From the NCBI RefSeq assembly GCF_009617755.1, contig NZ_BGZH01000004.1:124001-188000 (forward strand): a DNA stretch of 64,000 bases, written 5' to 3'. The position numbers and the translations under genes are program-made. Below, in pieces: positions 50,674 through 61,529 of the stretch (position 1 is its first letter; each line of letters starts with the position of its first letter). Source of the DNA: Marinobacter salsuginis (GTDB lineage Bacteria; Pseudomonadota; Gammaproteobacteria; Pseudomonadales; Oleiphilaceae). The notes under the pieces were generated by a model. That model searched no databases and was not told the origin of the DNA. It saw only the letters and a list, made by a program, of their open reading frames with translations.

Positions 50674-53600
50674 TCACTCGGATTCCAGCTCGATGTCGAT
50701 ACCCAGCGAGCGGATTTCCTTGACAAGAACGTTGAAGGATTCGGGCATGCCCGGCTCCATCCGATGATCGCCATCGACAATGTTCTTGTACATCTTGGTC
50801 CGACCGTTCACGTCATCAGACTTGACGGTGAGCATTTCCTGCAGCGTGTAAGCTGCGCCGTAGGCCTCAAGGGCCCACACTTCCATCTCACCGAAGCGCT
50901 GGCCACCGAACTGCGCCTTACCACCCAGCGGCTGCTGGGTAACCAGGCTGTAAGAACCGGTGGAACGAGCGTGCATCTTGTCGTCGATCAGGTGGTTCAG
51001 CTTCAGGATGTACATGTAGCCAACCGTCACCGGGCGGTCGAACGCATCACCGGTGCGACCATCATAAAGCTTGGTCTGCCCCGTTGTGCTCATACCCGCC
51101 AGCTCAAGCATACGCTTGACCTCGGCTTCCTTGGCGCCGTCAAATACCGGCGTTGCCATGGGCACGCCGCCCCGAAGGTTGTGGCACATCTCCAGGATTT
51201 CCTTGTCGGACAGGGAATCCAGATCCACCTTGAACACTTCGTCTGAGTGATTGTAGATCTCATCCAGCAGCTTGCGTAATTCAGCTACCTTGCGCTGCTC
51301 GTCCAGCATCTGGCTAATTCGCTCACCCAGACCCTTCGCTGCCGCGCCCAGGTGAGTCTCAAGCACCTGACCTACGTTCATCCGCGAGGGTACACCCAGC
51401 GGGTTCAGAACCACGTCAACCGTGTTGCCGTGCTCGTCATAAGGCATATCTTCGATCGGCATAACCGAGGAAATAACACCCTTGTTACCGTGACGGCCGG
51501 CCATCTTGTCACCCGGCTGGATACGACGCTTGATAGCCAGGTATACCTTGACGATTTTCAGTACGCCCGGTGCGAGATCATCGCCCTGCTGAAGCTTGCC
51601 TTTCTTGTCGTCAAAGCGCGCTTCGTGCTCCTTCTTGCGGTCTTCCAGACCCTGCTCGGATTTCTCCAGCAGTTCGTTCAAACCCTCGTCTTTCATCCGG
51701 AGCTTGAACCAGTCGGAACGCGGCAGCTCGGCCAGGTAGCTCTCTTCCAGGGTGGCGCCCTTTTTCAGGCCCGGCCCACTGATCACTTCCTGCCCTTTCA
51801 GAGCACTCATCAGACGCTCGAATGTGGCACCTTCGACAATCCGGTACTCGTCCTTCAGATCCTTGCGGTACTGGTCCAACTGCTCTTTCTCGATGGACTG
51901 GGCACGCTGATCCTTCTCGATACCGTCGCGGGTAAAGACCTGCACGTCGATAACGGTGCCGCGGGTACCTGTCGGCACACGGGAGGAGGTGTCCTTCACA
52001 TCAGACGCCTTCTCACCGAAGATGGCACGCAGCAGTTTCTCTTCCGGTGTCAGCTGGGTTTCACCTTTCGGTGTTACCTTACCTACCAGAATGTCACCGG
52101 GGCCCACTTCAGCACCAATGTAAACAATCCCGGACTCATCGAGCTTGGACAGCGCACTTTCACCGACGTTCGGAATATCCGCGGTGATTTCTTCGCTACC
52201 CAGCTTGGTGTCTCGAGCCACACAGGTCAGCTCCTGAATGTGGATGGTGGTCAAGCGATCTTCCTGCACCACTTTCTCGGAGATGAGGATGGAGTCCTCA
52301 AAGTTGTAACCGTTCCAGGGCATGAACGCGATACGCATGTTCTGCCCCAGGGCCAGTTCACCCAGATCCACGGATGGACCGTCGGCCAGCACGTCACCAC
52401 GGGCAATCACGTCACCCTGACGCACGATGGAACGCTGGTTGATACAGGTGTTCTGGTTTGAACGGGTGTACTTGGTCAGGTTGTAGATATCCACACCTGC
52501 GTCACCCGCTTCGGTTTCCTCATTGTTGACACGAACCACGATACGGGCCGCGTCGACACTCTCAATCACACCGCCACGACGGGCCGTGACACAGACACCG
52601 GAGTCCTGCGCTACCGTACGCTCTACACCGGTACCTACCAGAGGCACCTGGGAACGCAGGGTCGGAACTGCCTGGCGCTGCATGTTCGCACCCATCAGTG
52701 CCCGGTTGGCGTCGTCATGCTCCAGGAACGGGATCAGGGATGCCGCGACGGATACTACCTGGCGCGGAGATACATCCATGAAGTTAACGCTCTCCGGCGG
52801 AGTAACGGTAAATTCGTTCTGATGGCGAACAGTAACCAGCTCGTCGGTCAGTCGCTTGGTCTTCTCGTCCATGGCAGCACTGGCCTGGGCGATGACGTAG
52901 TTGCTCTCCTCGATAGCGGACAGGTAAACCACTTCATCGGTGACCACGCCGTTTTCGACCTTCCGATACGGGCTCTCGAGGAAACCGTAGGAGTTGGACC
53001 GCGCATAAGTCGCCAGCGAGTTGATCAGACCGATGTTCGGACCTTCCGGTGTCTCGATCGGGCATACGCGACCGTAGTGGGTCGGGTGTACGTCACGAAC
53101 CTCAAAGCCTGCACGCTCACGAGTCAGACCGCCAGGGCCCAACGCAGAGATACGACGCTTGTGCGTGACCTCGGAGAGCGGGTTGTTCTGGTCCATGAAC
53201 TGGGACAGCTGGCTTGAACCGAAGAATTCTTTAACCGCGGCAGCCACCGGCTTGGCGTTAATCAGATCCTGCGGCATCAGGCCTTCACTTTCAGCAAGGC
53301 TCAGGCGCTCACGAACCGCGCGCTCAACGCGCACCAGCCCGACACGGAACTGGTTTTCGGCCATTTCGCCAACACAGCGAACACGACGGTTACCCAGGTT
53401 GTCGATGTCGTCGACATTGCCTTGGCCGTTACGGATATCGATCAGAGTCTTCAGAACATCGATGATGTCTTCGTGGGTCAGCGTACCTTCACCTGTACTC
53501 TCTTCACGGCGCAGACGACGGTTGAGCTTCATCCGGCCAACCGCAGACAGATCGTAGCGCTCTTCGGAGAAGAACAGGTTGTTGAACAGGTTCTCAGCCG

Positions 53601-54753
53601 ACTCCTTGGTGGGCGGCTCACCGGGGCGCATCATACGGTAGATCTCAACCAGCGCTTCCAGCGGCGTACGGGTCGGATCGATACGCAGGGTATCGGACAT
53701 GAACGGTCCGCAGTCCAGGTCGTTGGTGTAAAGGGTTTCGATTTCCTTCACGCCAGCGTCGAGGATCTTGGTAACCAGCTCTTCGGTCAGCTCGGAGTTA
53801 CACTCAACCAGCACTTCCCCAGAAGCCTGATCGATCATGTCTTTGGCCAGTACGCGGCCGTACAGGTACTCGGTTGGCACCTCGAGCTCGTTGATACCGG
53901 CTTTTTCCAACTGCTTGATGTGGCGAGCAGTAATCCGGCGGCCTTCCTCAACAATCACGTTGCCGTCATTGTCTTTGATATCGAAGGTCGCAATGTCACC
54001 ACGCAGACGGCTCGGCACCAGCTCCAGCTTGCACACTTCCGCGCCCAGGCTGAACTTACTGGTTTCGAAGAACATATCGAGCATCTGCTCGGAGGTATAG
54101 CCCAGGGCACGAAGCAGTATCGACGCCGGCAGCTTACGGCGACGGTCGATACGAACGAACACGGAGTCCTTCGGGTCGAACTCGAAGTCCAGCCAGGAAC
54201 CACGGTAAGGAATCACCCGAGCCGAGTACAGAAGCTTGCCTGAGGAATGGGTCTTGCCCTTGTCGTGATCGAAGAACACACCCGGTGAACGGTGGAGCTG
54301 GGAAACAATAACACGCTCGGTACCATTGATAACGAAGGTACCGTTCTCGGTCATCAGGGGCATTTCGCCCATGTAGACTTCCTGCTCTTTAATGTCCTTG
54401 ATCGCCTTGTTGGACGATTCCTTATCGTAAATGATAAGGCGGACCTTCACCCGCAGCGGCGCTGCATAGGTTACGCCCCTAAGCTGGCATTCCTTGACAT
54501 CAAAAACCGGCTCGCCAATACGATAACTGACGTATTCGAGCGCGGCATTGCCAGAGTAACTGACAATCGGGAATACGGATTTGAATGCTGCGTGAAGACC
54601 GGTTTCCCGGCGGTCTTCAGGAGCGGCTTCCATTTGGAGGAAGTCCCGGAACGAATCCAGCTGAATAGACAGCAAATAGGGGACGTCCATCACGGAAGGC
54701 AATTTACTAAAATCTTTGCGAATCCGCTTTTTCTCAGTGTAGGAGTAAGTCAT
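50674..54753 (-). CDS. rpoB: RNA polymerase beta subunit
   Basis: The 1359-residue beta subunit. The ATG at 54753 ([15 protein letters not shown]) has GGGGAA five bases upstream and matches family starts; another ATG two codons earlier has no room for a ribosome-binding site. The rifampicin region ([31 protein letters not shown]) is wild-type. The attenuator at 54923-54954 separates it from rplL. Confidence 0.99.
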   Translation of the reverse strand: MTYSYTEKKRIRKDFSKLPSVMDVPYLLSIQLDSFRDFLQMEAAPEDRRETGLHAAFKSVFPIVSYSGNAALEYVSYRIGEPVFDVKECQLRGVTYAAPLRVKVRLIIYDKESSNKAIKDIKEQEVYMGEMPLMTENGTFVINGTERVIVSQLHRSPGVFFDHDKGKTHSSGKLLYSARVIPYRGSWLDFEFDPKDSVFVRIDRRRKLPASILLRALGYTSEQMLDMFFETSKFSLGAEVCKLELVPSRLRGDIATFDIKDNDGNVIVEEGRRITARHIKQLEKAGINELEVPTEYLYGRVLAKDMIDQASGEVLVECNSELTEELVTKILDAGVKEIETLYTNDLDCGPFMSDTLRIDPTRTPLEALVEIYRMMRPGEPPTKESAENLFNNLFFSEERYDLSAVGRMKLNRRLRREESTGEGTLTHEDIIDVLKTLIDIRNGQGNVDDIDNLGNRRVRCVGEMAENQFRVGLVRVERAVRERLSLAESEGLMPQDLINAKPVAAAVKEFFGSSQLSQFMDQNNPLSEVTHKRRISALGPGGLTRERAGFEVRDVHPTHYGRVCPIETPEGPNIGLINSLATYARSNSYGFLESPYRKVENGVVTDEVVYLSAIEESNYVIAQASAAMDEKTKRLTDELVTVRHQNEFTVTPPESVNFMDVSPRQVVSVAASLIPFLEHDDANRALMGANMQRQAVPTLRSQVPLVGTGVERTVAQDSGVCVTARRGGVIESVDAARIVVRVNNEETEAGDAGVDIYNLTKYTRSNQNTCINQRSIVRQGDVIARGDVLADGPSVDLGELALGQNMRIAFMPWNGYNFEDSILISEKVVQEDRLTTIHIQELTCVARDTKLGSEEITADIPNVGESALSKLDESGIVYIGAEVGPGDILVGKVTPKGETQLTPEEKLLRAIFGEKASDVKDTSSRVPTGTRGTVIDVQVFTRDGIEKDQRAQSIEKEQLDQYRKDLKDEYRIVEGATFERLMSALKGQEVISGPGLKKGATLEESYLAELPRSDWFKLRMKDEGLNELLEKSEQGLEDRKKEHEARFDDKKGKLQQGDDLAPGVLKIVKVYLAIKRRIQPGDKMAGRHGNKGVISSVMPIEDMPYDEHGNTVDVVLNPLGVPSRMNVGQVLETHLGAAAKGLGERISQMLDEQRKVAELRKLLDEIYNHSDEVFKVDLDSLSDKEILEMCHNLRGGVPMATPVFDGAKEAEVKRMLELAGMSTTGQTKLYDGRTGDAFDRPVTVGYMYILKLNHLIDDKMHARSTGSYSLVTQQPLGGKAQFGGQRFGEMEVWALEAYGAAYTLQEMLTVKSDDVNGRTKMYKNIVDGDHRMEPGMPESFNVLVKEIRSLGIDIELESE

Positions 54754-54922
54754 CTGCATTCCCCAGCTTTAGACCTGATACCTGGTATCAAGAAGCAACC
54801 AATGTTCTGCTTCGGGGCCGAATTGCTCGGCTTGTCGCGCCGTCTTGAACAAGACTCTGGCTGTAGGTTATAGATCTGACATCAACCTGCAATTGCTCAC
54901 CAGACTCTATAGCATATACAAC

Positions 54923-54954
54923 AGAAAAAGGCCGGTGGCCCAAAGCCACCAGCC
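54923..54954 (-). terminator. attenuator between rplL and rpoB
   Basis: On the minus strand a stem GGTGGC/GCCACC, extended by GGC/GCC, is followed by five T residues, 41 bases past the rplL stop. In E. coli a partial terminator here lowers rpoBC expression relative to L10/L12. The same role is likely. Confidence 0.75.
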
Positions 54955-54994
54955 TGTCCATGCTTATTGCACGGTTTCGATCAACAGCCGACTC

Positions 54995-55372
54995 TTACTT
55001 GAGCTCAACAGAAGCGCCTGCTTCCTCAAGCTTCTTCTTGGCTTCTTCAGCGTCGTCTTTGCTAGCGCCTTCCTTGATAACGGAAGGAGCGCTGTCGACC
55101 ATTTCCTTAGCTTCTTTCAGACCCAGGCCGGTCAGTTCACGAACGGCCTTGATTACGTTTACTTTCTTCTCACCAGGACCGGTAAGTACAACGTCAAACT
55201 CGGTCTGCTCTTCAGCAGCGGCTTCGCCACCACCAGCAGCGGCCGGAGCAGCGGCAACGGCTGCAGCGGCGGATACACCGAATTTTTCTTCCATTGCTTC
55301 AACCAGCGCAACAACGTCCATTACGCTCATTTCAGCAATTGCGTTCAAAATGTCTTCGTTAGACAGAGCCAT
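54995..55372 (-). CDS. rplL: 50S ribosomal protein L7/L12
   Basis: L7/L12 forms the stalk that recruits translational GTPases. The 125 residues have an N-terminal dimerisation domain, an Ala/Gly-rich hinge ([20 protein letters not shown]) and the C-terminal domain ([35 protein letters not shown]). It lies 40 bases after rplJ. Confidence 0.98.
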   Translation of the reverse strand: MALSNEDILNAIAEMSVMDVVALVEAMEEKFGVSAAAAVAAAPAAAGGGEAAAEEQTEFDVVLTGPGEKKVNVIKAVRELTGLGLKEAKEMVDSAPSVIKEGASKDDAEEAKKKLEEAGASVELK

Positions 55373-55412
55373 GACTTTCTCCCAAAAATATAAAAAATGG
55401 TGTTCAACAGAA

Positions 55413-55943
55413 TCAAGCAGCTTCTTGCTTCTGGTCGCGAACTGCCGCTACAGCACGAGTCACTTTCGAAGGAACTTCGTTCAGTGTCCGTGCCAGCTTG
55501 GTGATCGGTGCCTGTGTTACAGCGGCCAGCATTGTCAGCGCTTCGTGACGTGTTGGCAGCTTGGCAAGACGGTCGATCTGGTCTGCACCCATCAGCTCTC
55601 CGCCGACGGCCAGGCCTTTAATCTCGAACGCTTCTTTCTCTTTGGCAAAATCCTTCAGCAGACGCGCTGCCGCGCCCGGATCTTCCATAGAGAATGCCAG
55701 AATGGTCGGACCAACCAGGGCTTCGTCGATGCACTCGAACTCGGTACCACGAATCGCGATCTTGGCGAGGTTGTTACGAACAACCTTCAGACGCACGTTT
55801 TCGGCACGAGCCTTGGCACGAAGCGCCGTCATGTCACCAGAGGTAACACCACGGTAGTCAGCCATAACCACAGACAGAGCACCACCGGCAGTCTCGTTGA
55901 CTTCAGCGACGATCGCTTTCTTGTCTTCGAGTCTAATTGCCAC
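55413..55943 (-). CDS. rplJ: 50S ribosomal protein L10
   Basis: L10 anchors the L12 dimers to 23S rRNA. It starts with GTG at 55943 (read as [17 protein letters not shown]) behind GAGGAGA; an upstream frame extension of 15 codons lacks family similarity. The 176 residues end in the C-terminal helix that binds L12. The 220-base leader before it resembles an L10 autoregulatory region. Confidence 0.97.
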   Translation of the reverse strand: MAIRLEDKKAIVAEVNETAGGALSVVMADYRGVTSGDMTALRAKARAENVRLKVVRNNLAKIAIRGTEFECIDEALVGPTILAFSMEDPGAAARLLKDFAKEKEAFEIKGLAVGGELMGADQIDRLAKLPTRHEALTMLAAVTQAPITKLARTLNEVPSKVTRAVAAVRDQKQEAA

Positions 55944-56163
55944 TGGATTTCTCCTCGATTTCGCCGGGTCTTCCCGGCAAACCCACATATACCCCTCGCG
56001 GGGCTCCTAACGGTGTTTGGGTTCAGAGAGAACGTCTTCACACCGTCTGCGCAGGCGTTGCTTTAACCCTTGTGACCCTCTGCATGCAGAGGGTCTCGGG
56101 GGCCTGCGGTCTTTGACAGCCTTGGCTTCCGCCCAGACTACAAAGCAACCATCGATCAAAGAA
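55944..56163 (-). promoter_or_regulatory. probable L10 autoregulatory leader
   Basis: The spacer between rplA and rplJ can fold on the minus strand. An outer stem GCAGGC/GCCTGC encloses a perfect 22-base palindrome (56074-56095, GACCCTCTGCA and its complement). A further stem ACGGTGT/ACACCGT follows. E. coli L10-L12 binds a structured leader at the same place to repress rplJ and rplL; the match in position and layout is an inference. Confidence 0.55.
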
Positions 56164-56862
56164 TCAAATAGCGAGACCGCTCTGATCGATAGTCAGGCCA
56201 GGACCCATAGTCGAGGACATGGTGATCTTCTTGAGATACACACCTTTCGCCGACGAGGGCTTGGCCTTTTTCAGATCTGCCACCAGAGCCTCAAGGTTTT
56301 CCTTGATGTTCTGGGCAGAGAATTCAACGTTACCCAGCGGAGCGTGGATAATGCCGTTTTTGTCGGTACGGTAACGAACCTGACCAGCCTTGGCGTTTTT
56401 GACCGCGGTCTCAACGTCAGGGGTCACGGTGCCGACCTTCGGGTTCGGCATCAGGCCACGGGGACCAAGGATCTGGCCCAGCTGACCAACAACACGCATG
56501 GCATCCGGAGTGGCGATAACCACGTCGAAATCCATGTTGCCTTTTTTCACTTCATCCGCCAGATCGTCCATACCGACAACGTCTGCACCAGCAGCGGTTG
56601 CTTTTTCGGCATTGGCGCCCTGGGTGAACACAGCAACACGAACGGTTTTGCCGGTACCGTGCGGCAGCACGGTGCTGCTACGGACAACCTGATCGGATTT
56701 ACGCGCGTCAACGCCCAGGTTGACGGCCACGTCGACAGACTCTTTGAATTTCACGTTCTGGCCCAGTTCGACCAGCAGTGCAACTGCCTCGTCAACCGAG
56801 TAAGAGCGAGTAGAGTCTACCTTTTCACGAATAAGCTTCTGACGCTTGCTCAGCTTTGCCAT
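56164..56862 (-). CDS. rplA: 50S ribosomal protein L1
   Basis: L1 forms the mobile stalk that moves E-site tRNA and in E. coli represses the L11 operon. The 232 residues include the conserved [20 protein letters not shown] and [16 protein letters not shown]. It starts one base after the rplK stop. Confidence 0.98.
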   Translation of the reverse strand: MAKLSKRQKLIREKVDSTRSYSVDEAVALLVELGQNVKFKESVDVAVNLGVDARKSDQVVRSSTVLPHGTGKTVRVAVFTQGANAEKATAAGADVVGMDDLADEVKKGNMDFDVVIATPDAMRVVGQLGQILGPRGLMPNPKVGTVTPDVETAVKNAKAGQVRYRTDKNGIIHAPLGNVEFSAQNIKENLEALVADLKKAKPSSAKGVYLKKITMSSTMGPGLTIDQSGLAI

Positions 56863-56863
56863 G

Positions 56864-57295
56864 TTACAGGCCCTCCACGTTCAGGCCCATGCTGCGGGCG
56901 GTTCCTGCAATGGTACGCACCGCTGCGTCCATATCGGCAGCAGTCAGATCCGGCTCTTTGGTCTTGGCGATCTCTTCAAGCTGCTCGCGGGTCACGGTAC
57001 CGACTTTCTCGGTGTTCGGACGACCAGAGCCGCTCTTGATACCAGCAGCCTTCAAAAGAAGAACCGGTGCAGGCGGGGTCTTGGTAATAAAGGTAAAGCT
57101 ACGATCACTGTAGACGGTGATCACAGTTGGAATCGGCAGACCAGGCTCCATGTCCTGGGTCTGGGCGTTGAACGCCTTACAGAATTCCATGATGTTTACG
57201 CCGCGCTGACCCAGTGCAGGACCAACGGGGGGACTCGGGTTGGCCTTACCGGCAGCAACCTGAAGCTTGATGTACGCTTCAATTTTCTTTGCCAT
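56864..57295 (-). CDS. rplK: 50S ribosomal protein L11
   Basis: L11 lies at the GTPase centre and is needed for RelA activation. The 143 residues start [20 protein letters not shown], with [20 protein letters not shown], the proline-rich segment where thiostrepton acts. It is the first gene after the nusG terminator. Confidence 0.98.
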   Translation of the reverse strand: MAKKIEAYIKLQVAAGKANPSPPVGPALGQRGVNIMEFCKAFNAQTQDMEPGLPIPTVITVYSDRSFTFITKTPPAPVLLLKAAGIKSGSGRPNTEKVGTVTREQLEEIAKTKEPDLTAADMDAAVRTIAGTARSMGLNVEGL

Positions 57296-57362
57296 GATAG
57301 ATCTCCTATGGGTTCAAACGCCTTTCGGCTCCCCGGTTATTACAACTGCCAAGAGCAGACAC

Positions 57363-57395
57363 AAAAAGCCCGCGTCGCTTGAGCGCGCGAGCTTT
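57363..57395 (-). terminator. terminator of secE-nusG
   Basis: On the minus strand the arms AAGCTCGCG and CGCGGGCTT pair with one wobble and are followed by T residues, about 20 bases after the nusG stop. It sets nusG apart from the L11 operon; the promoter for rplK should lie between 57296 and 57362, but no clear match is seen. Confidence 0.75.
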
Positions 57396-57413
57396 CAGAT
57401 TCCTCGTTGCCGG

Positions 57414-57947
57414 TCAGTCCTTCTCGACCTGCCCAAACTCCAACTCTACCGGAGTTGAACGCCCGAAAATCAGAACAGCAACTTTGACTCGACTCTTGTC
57501 GTAGTCAACTTCTTCAACCACGCCATTGAAGTCCGCAAACGGCCCTTCAATAACACGAACAATCTCACCCGGCTCGAATAGAGTCTTCGGCTTGGGCTTG
57601 TCAGCGCCACTCTCTACCCGACGCAGGATTGCTTCCGCTTCCTTTTCGGTGATTGGCGCAGGCTTATCCTTGGTACCACCAATGAAGCCAAGGACGCGCG
57701 GAGTATTCTTTACAAGGTGCCACGTCGCGTCGTCCATTTCCATCTGGACCAGTACGTACCCGGGATAGAACTTGCGCTCACTCTTGCGCTTCTTTCCCTC
57801 TCGCATCTCAACGACTTCCTCGGTCGGAACCAGGATTTCGCCGAAACGGTCTTCCATCTCGTGCAGCGCAACGCGCTCCTTGAGAGTGCGCATTACCTGC
57901 TTTTCGAAGCCAGAATACGCATGAACGACGTACCAGCGCTTAGCCAT
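57414..57947 (-). CDS. nusG: transcription factor NusG
   Basis: NusG raises elongation rate, binds Rho, and couples transcription with translation through S10. The 177 residues have the N-terminal RNA-polymerase-binding domain ([20 protein letters not shown]) and a KOW domain ([20 protein letters not shown]). It lies 12 bases after secE. Confidence 0.98.
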   Translation of the reverse strand: MAKRWYVVHAYSGFEKQVMRTLKERVALHEMEDRFGEILVPTEEVVEMREGKKRKSERKFYPGYVLVQMEMDDATWHLVKNTPRVLGFIGGTKDKPAPITEKEAEAILRRVESGADKPKPKTLFEPGEIVRVIEGPFADFNGVVEEVDYDKSRVKVAVLIFGRSTPVELEFGQVEKD

Positions 57948-57959
57948 TGCCCACTCCTG

Positions 57960-58328
57960 TTAACCGATAAACCCGGCGACCAGCCAGCTGATCAGCGAGT
58001 CCATACCCCACAACAAAAGCGCCACAACCAGCACAAACACCACAACAATCGCTGTCGTCTGCACGAGCTCGGGCCTGGTGGGCCATACCACTTTCCGGAT
58101 CTCTACTCTCGCTTCCTTCAGCAGCGTCGCGAAACGACGACCGCGGTCGGTCTGGAGGGCAACAAGCGCCGCCACAATGGCGAGACCTACAAGAGCCAGA
58201 ACCCGATACAGCAGAGACTCGGCACTAAAATACTGATTCCCCACCACACCGATGGCGATCAGAACGAAAACAACCAGCCACTTCAGGAAATCGAAACGGC
58301 TGGCTGACTGAACGGCTTTTGACTCCAT
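57960..58328 (-). CDS. secE: protein translocase subunit SecE
   Basis: SecE clamps SecY in the translocon. The 122 residues have three membrane helices, as in E. coli, and the conserved amphipathic segment before the last helix (ARVEIRKVVWPTRPELVQTT). The ATG at 58328 (MESKAVQSAS) is chosen; the longer frame runs into the tRNA-Trp gene. The ribosome-binding site is weak. Confidence 0.95.
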   Translation of the reverse strand: MESKAVQSASRFDFLKWLVVFVLIAIGVVGNQYFSAESLLYRVLALVGLAIVAALVALQTDRGRRFATLLKEARVEIRKVVWPTRPELVQTTAIVVVFVLVVALLLWGMDSLISWLVAGFIG

Positions 58329-58361
58329 AGGAATCAACTTATGTATCCGGATGTTAAAAAA

Positions 58362-58437
<76 letters not shown>

Positions 58438-58474
58438 GCACCGAAACAACTCAGCGCACTTACTCTCGAGTCAA

Positions 58475-59671
58475 TTACTCGATGATCTTGGAGACTACAC
58501 CGGCACCAACGGTACGGCCGCCTTCACGAATCGCGAAGCGCAGGCCATCTTCCATGGCGATCGGAGCAATCAGGGTAACACTCATCTTGACGTTGTCACC
58601 CGGCATAACCATTTCCACACCTTCCGGCAGTTCGCAAGAACCGGTTACGTCGGTAGTACGGAAGTAGAACTGCGGACGGTAGCCCTTGAAGAACGGGGTA
58701 TGACGACCACCTTCTTCTTTGGACAGTACATACACTTCGCACTCGAACTTGGTGTGCGGAGTGATGGAACCCGGAACCGCCAGAACCTGACCACGCTCAA
58801 CGTCGTCACGCTTGGTACCACGCAGCAGCGCACCAATGTTCTCACCAGCACGGCCTTCGTCCAGCAGCTTGCGGAACATCTCAACACCGGTGCAGGTGGT
58901 CTTCTGGGTATCACGAATACCAACGATCTCAACTTCATCACCGGTCTTCAGGATGCCACGCTCAACACGGCCTGTTACAACAGTACCACGACCGGAGATG
59001 GAGAAGACGTCCTCGATTGGCATCAGGAACGGCTGATCAATCGCACGCTCCGGCTCAGGGATGTAGTCATCCAGAGCTTCTACCAGCTTCTTGACAGCGG
59101 TAGTACCCATCTCGTTGTCATCCTTGCCTTCCAGCGCCATCAGCGCGGAACCAGTGATGATCGGAGTGTCGTCGCCCGGGAAGTCGTACTGGCTCAGCAG
59201 ATCACGAACTTCCATTTCGACCAGCTCGAGCAGTTCTTCATCGTCTACCATGTCCGCTTTGTTCAGGAACACAACGATGTAAGGTACGCCAACCTGACGA
59301 GACAGCAGGATGTGCTCACGAGTCTGCGGCATGGGGCCGTCAGCTGCGGAGCAAACCAGGATCGCGCCGTCCATCTGAGCCGCACCAGTGATCATGTTCT
59401 TAACATAGTCAGCGTGGCCCGGGCAGTCTACGTGAGCGTAGTGACGGGTCGGTGAATCGTACTCAACGTGGGAGGTGGCGATGGTGATACCACGCGCACG
59501 CTCTTCCGGTGCGTTATCGATCTGGTCAAAGGCACGACTCTCACCGGTACCGAACACTTCGTGACATACACGAGTCAGCGCTGCGGTCAGAGTGGTCTTA
59601 CCATGGTCAACGTGACCAATGGTGCCCACGTTCAAGTGCGGCTTATTACGTTCAAACTTAGACTTAGACAT
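58475..59671 (-). CDS. tufB: elongation factor Tu (copy 2)
   Basis: The second EF-Tu gene, 398 residues, starting [20 protein letters not shown] at 59671; seven further upstream codons lack similarity. It follows four tRNA genes, the same arrangement as the E. coli tufB transcription unit. Most of the sequence is identical to copy 1, with differences near the N-terminus ([11 protein letters not shown] against [11 protein letters not shown]) and at GILKTGDE. Confidence 0.98.
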   Translation of the reverse strand: MSKSKFERNKPHLNVGTIGHVDHGKTTLTAALTRVCHEVFGTGESRAFDQIDNAPEERARGITIATSHVEYDSPTRHYAHVDCPGHADYVKNMITGAAQMDGAILVCSAADGPMPQTREHILLSRQVGVPYIVVFLNKADMVDDEELLELVEMEVRDLLSQYDFPGDDTPIITGSALMALEGKDDNEMGTTAVKKLVEALDDYIPEPERAIDQPFLMPIEDVFSISGRGTVVTGRVERGILKTGDEVEIVGIRDTQKTTCTGVEMFRKLLDEGRAGENIGALLRGTKRDDVERGQVLAVPGSITPHTKFECEVYVLSKEEGGRHTPFFKGYRPQFYFRTTDVTGSCELPEGVEMVMPGDNVKMSVTLIAPIAMEDGLRFAIREGGRTVGAGVVSKIIE

Positions 59672-59722
59672 TTGACCAATCTCCCTAATCAACCAGGATC
59701 GTGACGTTGACCGGATAAATAA

Positions 59723-59798
59723 TGGAGCTCATGGGCGGATTTGAACCGCCGACCTCACCCTTACCAAGGGTGTGCTCTACCAACTGAGCTACATGAGC
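59723..59798 (-). tRNA. tRNA-Thr (GGT)
   Basis: A 76-base tRNA with acceptor GCTCATG/CATGAGC, anticodon loop TTGGTAA (GGT) and encoded CCA. It is the last tRNA before tufB. Confidence 0.96.
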
Positions 59799-59812
59799 AT
59801 TACAAAACAAAT

Positions 59813-59887
<75 letters not shown>

Positions 59888-59898
59888 GAGCAATTTAG

Positions 59899-59983
59899 TG
59901 GTGGAGGGGGCAGGATTCGAACCTGCGAAGGCGATGCCGTCAGATTTACAGTCTGATCCCTTTGGCCACTCGGGAACCCCTCC
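59899..59983 (-). tRNA. tRNA-Tyr (GTA)
   Basis: An 85-base class II tRNA with a long variable arm, acceptor GGAGGGG/CCCCTCC, anticodon GTA in CTGTAAA, and encoded ACCA end. Confidence 0.96.
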
Positions 59984-60022
59984 GAGTCGGACCTGCTTAC
60001 GCAAATCCGTCAAAACTTAAAG

Positions 60023-60098
60023 TGGAGCTGGCGGACGGAATCGAACCCCCGACCTGCTGATTACAAGTCAGCTGCTCTACCAACTGAGCTACGCCAGC
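60023..60098 (-). tRNA. tRNA-Thr (TGT)
   Basis: A 76-base tRNA with acceptor GCTGGCG/CGCCAGC, anticodon loop CTTGTAA (TGT) and encoded CCA. The T-stem reads GGGGG against CCGTC, leaving a G51-G63 mismatch. First tRNA of the tufB unit. Confidence 0.95.
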
Positions 60099-60126
60099 TC
60101 ACATTCGCCTCGTCAGCGAGGGCGGT

Positions 60127-60155
60127 ATACTACGGATTTTTTTCTGGCGTTGCAA
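60127..60155 (-). promoter_or_regulatory. probable promoter of the tRNA-tufB operon
   Basis: On the minus strand TTGCAA, a 17-base spacer and TAGTAT (four of six each) are followed by a GC-rich discriminator, a feature of stringently controlled stable-RNA promoters. It overlaps the end of the SPOR-domain gene. Confidence 0.45.
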
Positions 60156-60798
60156 CACCTTCACAAGGCCTGATTTCAACGAAATCGAAATTGCTGCCGT
60201 AATCCGCTTTCACCGCCTGAACCAGTTCTTCAGCGAGTTCCGGTTCCGCCTCAAAAGAGAGCGCGTAGCTTATCTGATTTCGGGGGAAGTTGACCAGTAC
60301 CGCATTAAGATTCTGACGTTTTTTTTCTTCCAGCACGGATATTGCAGATTCCCTGGACTCGAATAGCCCCAGGGAGATCGCATTGCGGTTCTCGCCCTCG
60401 GTGACCAGATAGGAATCAATCCCCTGGCGCTGAATGTCACGGAATTGGCGCAACGCCACGGCTTCAGGTTGGGGCGGGATGAGGACCCAGTGCAAGGGCG
60501 GCAACTCTCGCTCGACTTCCTCGACCTTGAAGCCGGCTTCCTCGGCAAGGGGCTGCTTGGCCACTAGCCTTCGCGCACGCTCCGCGGTTTCGATCCATCC
60601 AAGGCGCACACAAGACGAGTCATAGCGCCCTGACGGTATCGCCACCGCATCATTACGAGGATCCGGAGACTTCAGGCTGGCCACCCGCGGCAAGCTACCA
60701 CTGGCAACTTTGGCCATTCCGCCGGATGGACCGACGAAGTCTGGCAGGTAATAGATGCCAATACTGACCAGCACCAGCACCAGTGCCAACCACCTCAT
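60130..60798 (-). CDS. SPOR-domain membrane protein
   Basis: A 222-residue protein with one N-terminal membrane helix (LALVLVLVSIGIYYLP), a linker, and a SPOR-type domain at about residues 100-190 (LRQFRDIQRQGIDSYLVTEG, NAISLGLFESRESAISVLEE). SPOR domains bind peptidoglycan lacking stem peptides, often at the septum. Two cysteines (CVRLGW and the late RPCEG) could form a disulfide. It overlaps coaX by four bases; a coaX-SPOR pairing is common in pseudomonads (recalled). Function unknown. Confidence 0.85.
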   Translation of the reverse strand: MRWLALVLVLVSIGIYYLPDFVGPSGGMAKVASGSLPRVASLKSPDPRNDAVAIPSGRYDSSCVRLGWIETAERARRLVAKQPLAEEAGFKVEEVERELPPLHWVLIPPQPEAVALRQFRDIQRQGIDSYLVTEGENRNAISLGLFESRESAISVLEEKKRQNLNAVLVNFPRNQISYALSFEAEPELAEELVQAVKADYGSNFDFVEIRPCEGVATPEKNP

Positions 60799-61529
60799 TC
60801 TGACGAGTCCTCGGCATGAATCGCACGCAGGCCGCTCAACACCAGGTCGGGCCGATGGGTACCAGGCAGCCCAAGGCCAAGCAGGCGATTCGCATCACCG
60901 CCAGTCACCAACAGATCAGACAGCCCGTGCTTTTGGGCGTCAGTGATAACACGCTCGATCATGGCACCGGAAAGCCAGGCAAGACCATGGTTCACGCATT
61001 CCCCGGTATTCCGTCCCGGGTCTGTCGCCAATCCCTGATCAGGGTCGAACCAGATTCGCGCCGCGTCCGTCCTGAGACTCCGCAGCATCATTTGCAACCC
61101 CGGAAGGATATACCCACCGAGATGCTGGCCACTCGTATCCACATAGTCGATGGTAACCGCACTGCCGGCATCCACCACCACGAAGCCCTGCTTGTGATCG
61201 AGCCAGGCGCCATACATTGCGTGCCAACGATCTGCCCCCATTCTCGATACATCCTGGTAGGCGTTTACAAGTCCGTTACGGGACTGCTCGGACCAGTAGA
61301 ACTTCACCGGCGCCGAACAGAGCTTTGCAAGTGAATCCATCAGATGAGTGCGCCTTTCTTCGGAAGCAACGGTGGATATGGCAACACCCCTTACCTGCCT
61401 TATGAGCTCTCCTGCTGAGCTCAAAGGGTTCTCATCTTCCAGTGATCCGGTGCCTGTTGCCAGAATGCAATCCCGGTCATCCAGACACCACTTCAACCGG
61501 GTATTGCCTGCATCAATAAAAAGCTTCAT
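60795..61529 (-). CDS. coaX: type III pantothenate kinase
   Basis: CoaX phosphorylates pantothenate, the first step of coenzyme A synthesis. The 244 residues show the ASKHA-fold motifs MKLFIDAGNTRLKWC (phosphate 1), GADRWHAMYGAW, VVDAGSAVTIDYV and GCVNHGLAWLSG-like GECVNHGLA. It overlaps birA by four bases, as is common in gammaproteobacteria. No coaA is seen here. Confidence 0.95.
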   Translation of the reverse strand: MKLFIDAGNTRLKWCLDDRDCILATGTGSLEDENPLSSAGELIRQVRGVAISTVASEERRTHLMDSLAKLCSAPVKFYWSEQSRNGLVNAYQDVSRMGADRWHAMYGAWLDHKQGFVVVDAGSAVTIDYVDTSGQHLGGYILPGLQMMLRSLRTDAARIWFDPDQGLATDPGRNTGECVNHGLAWLSGAMIERVITDAQKHGLSDLLVTGGDANRLLGLGLPGTHRPDLVLSGLRAIHAEDSSE

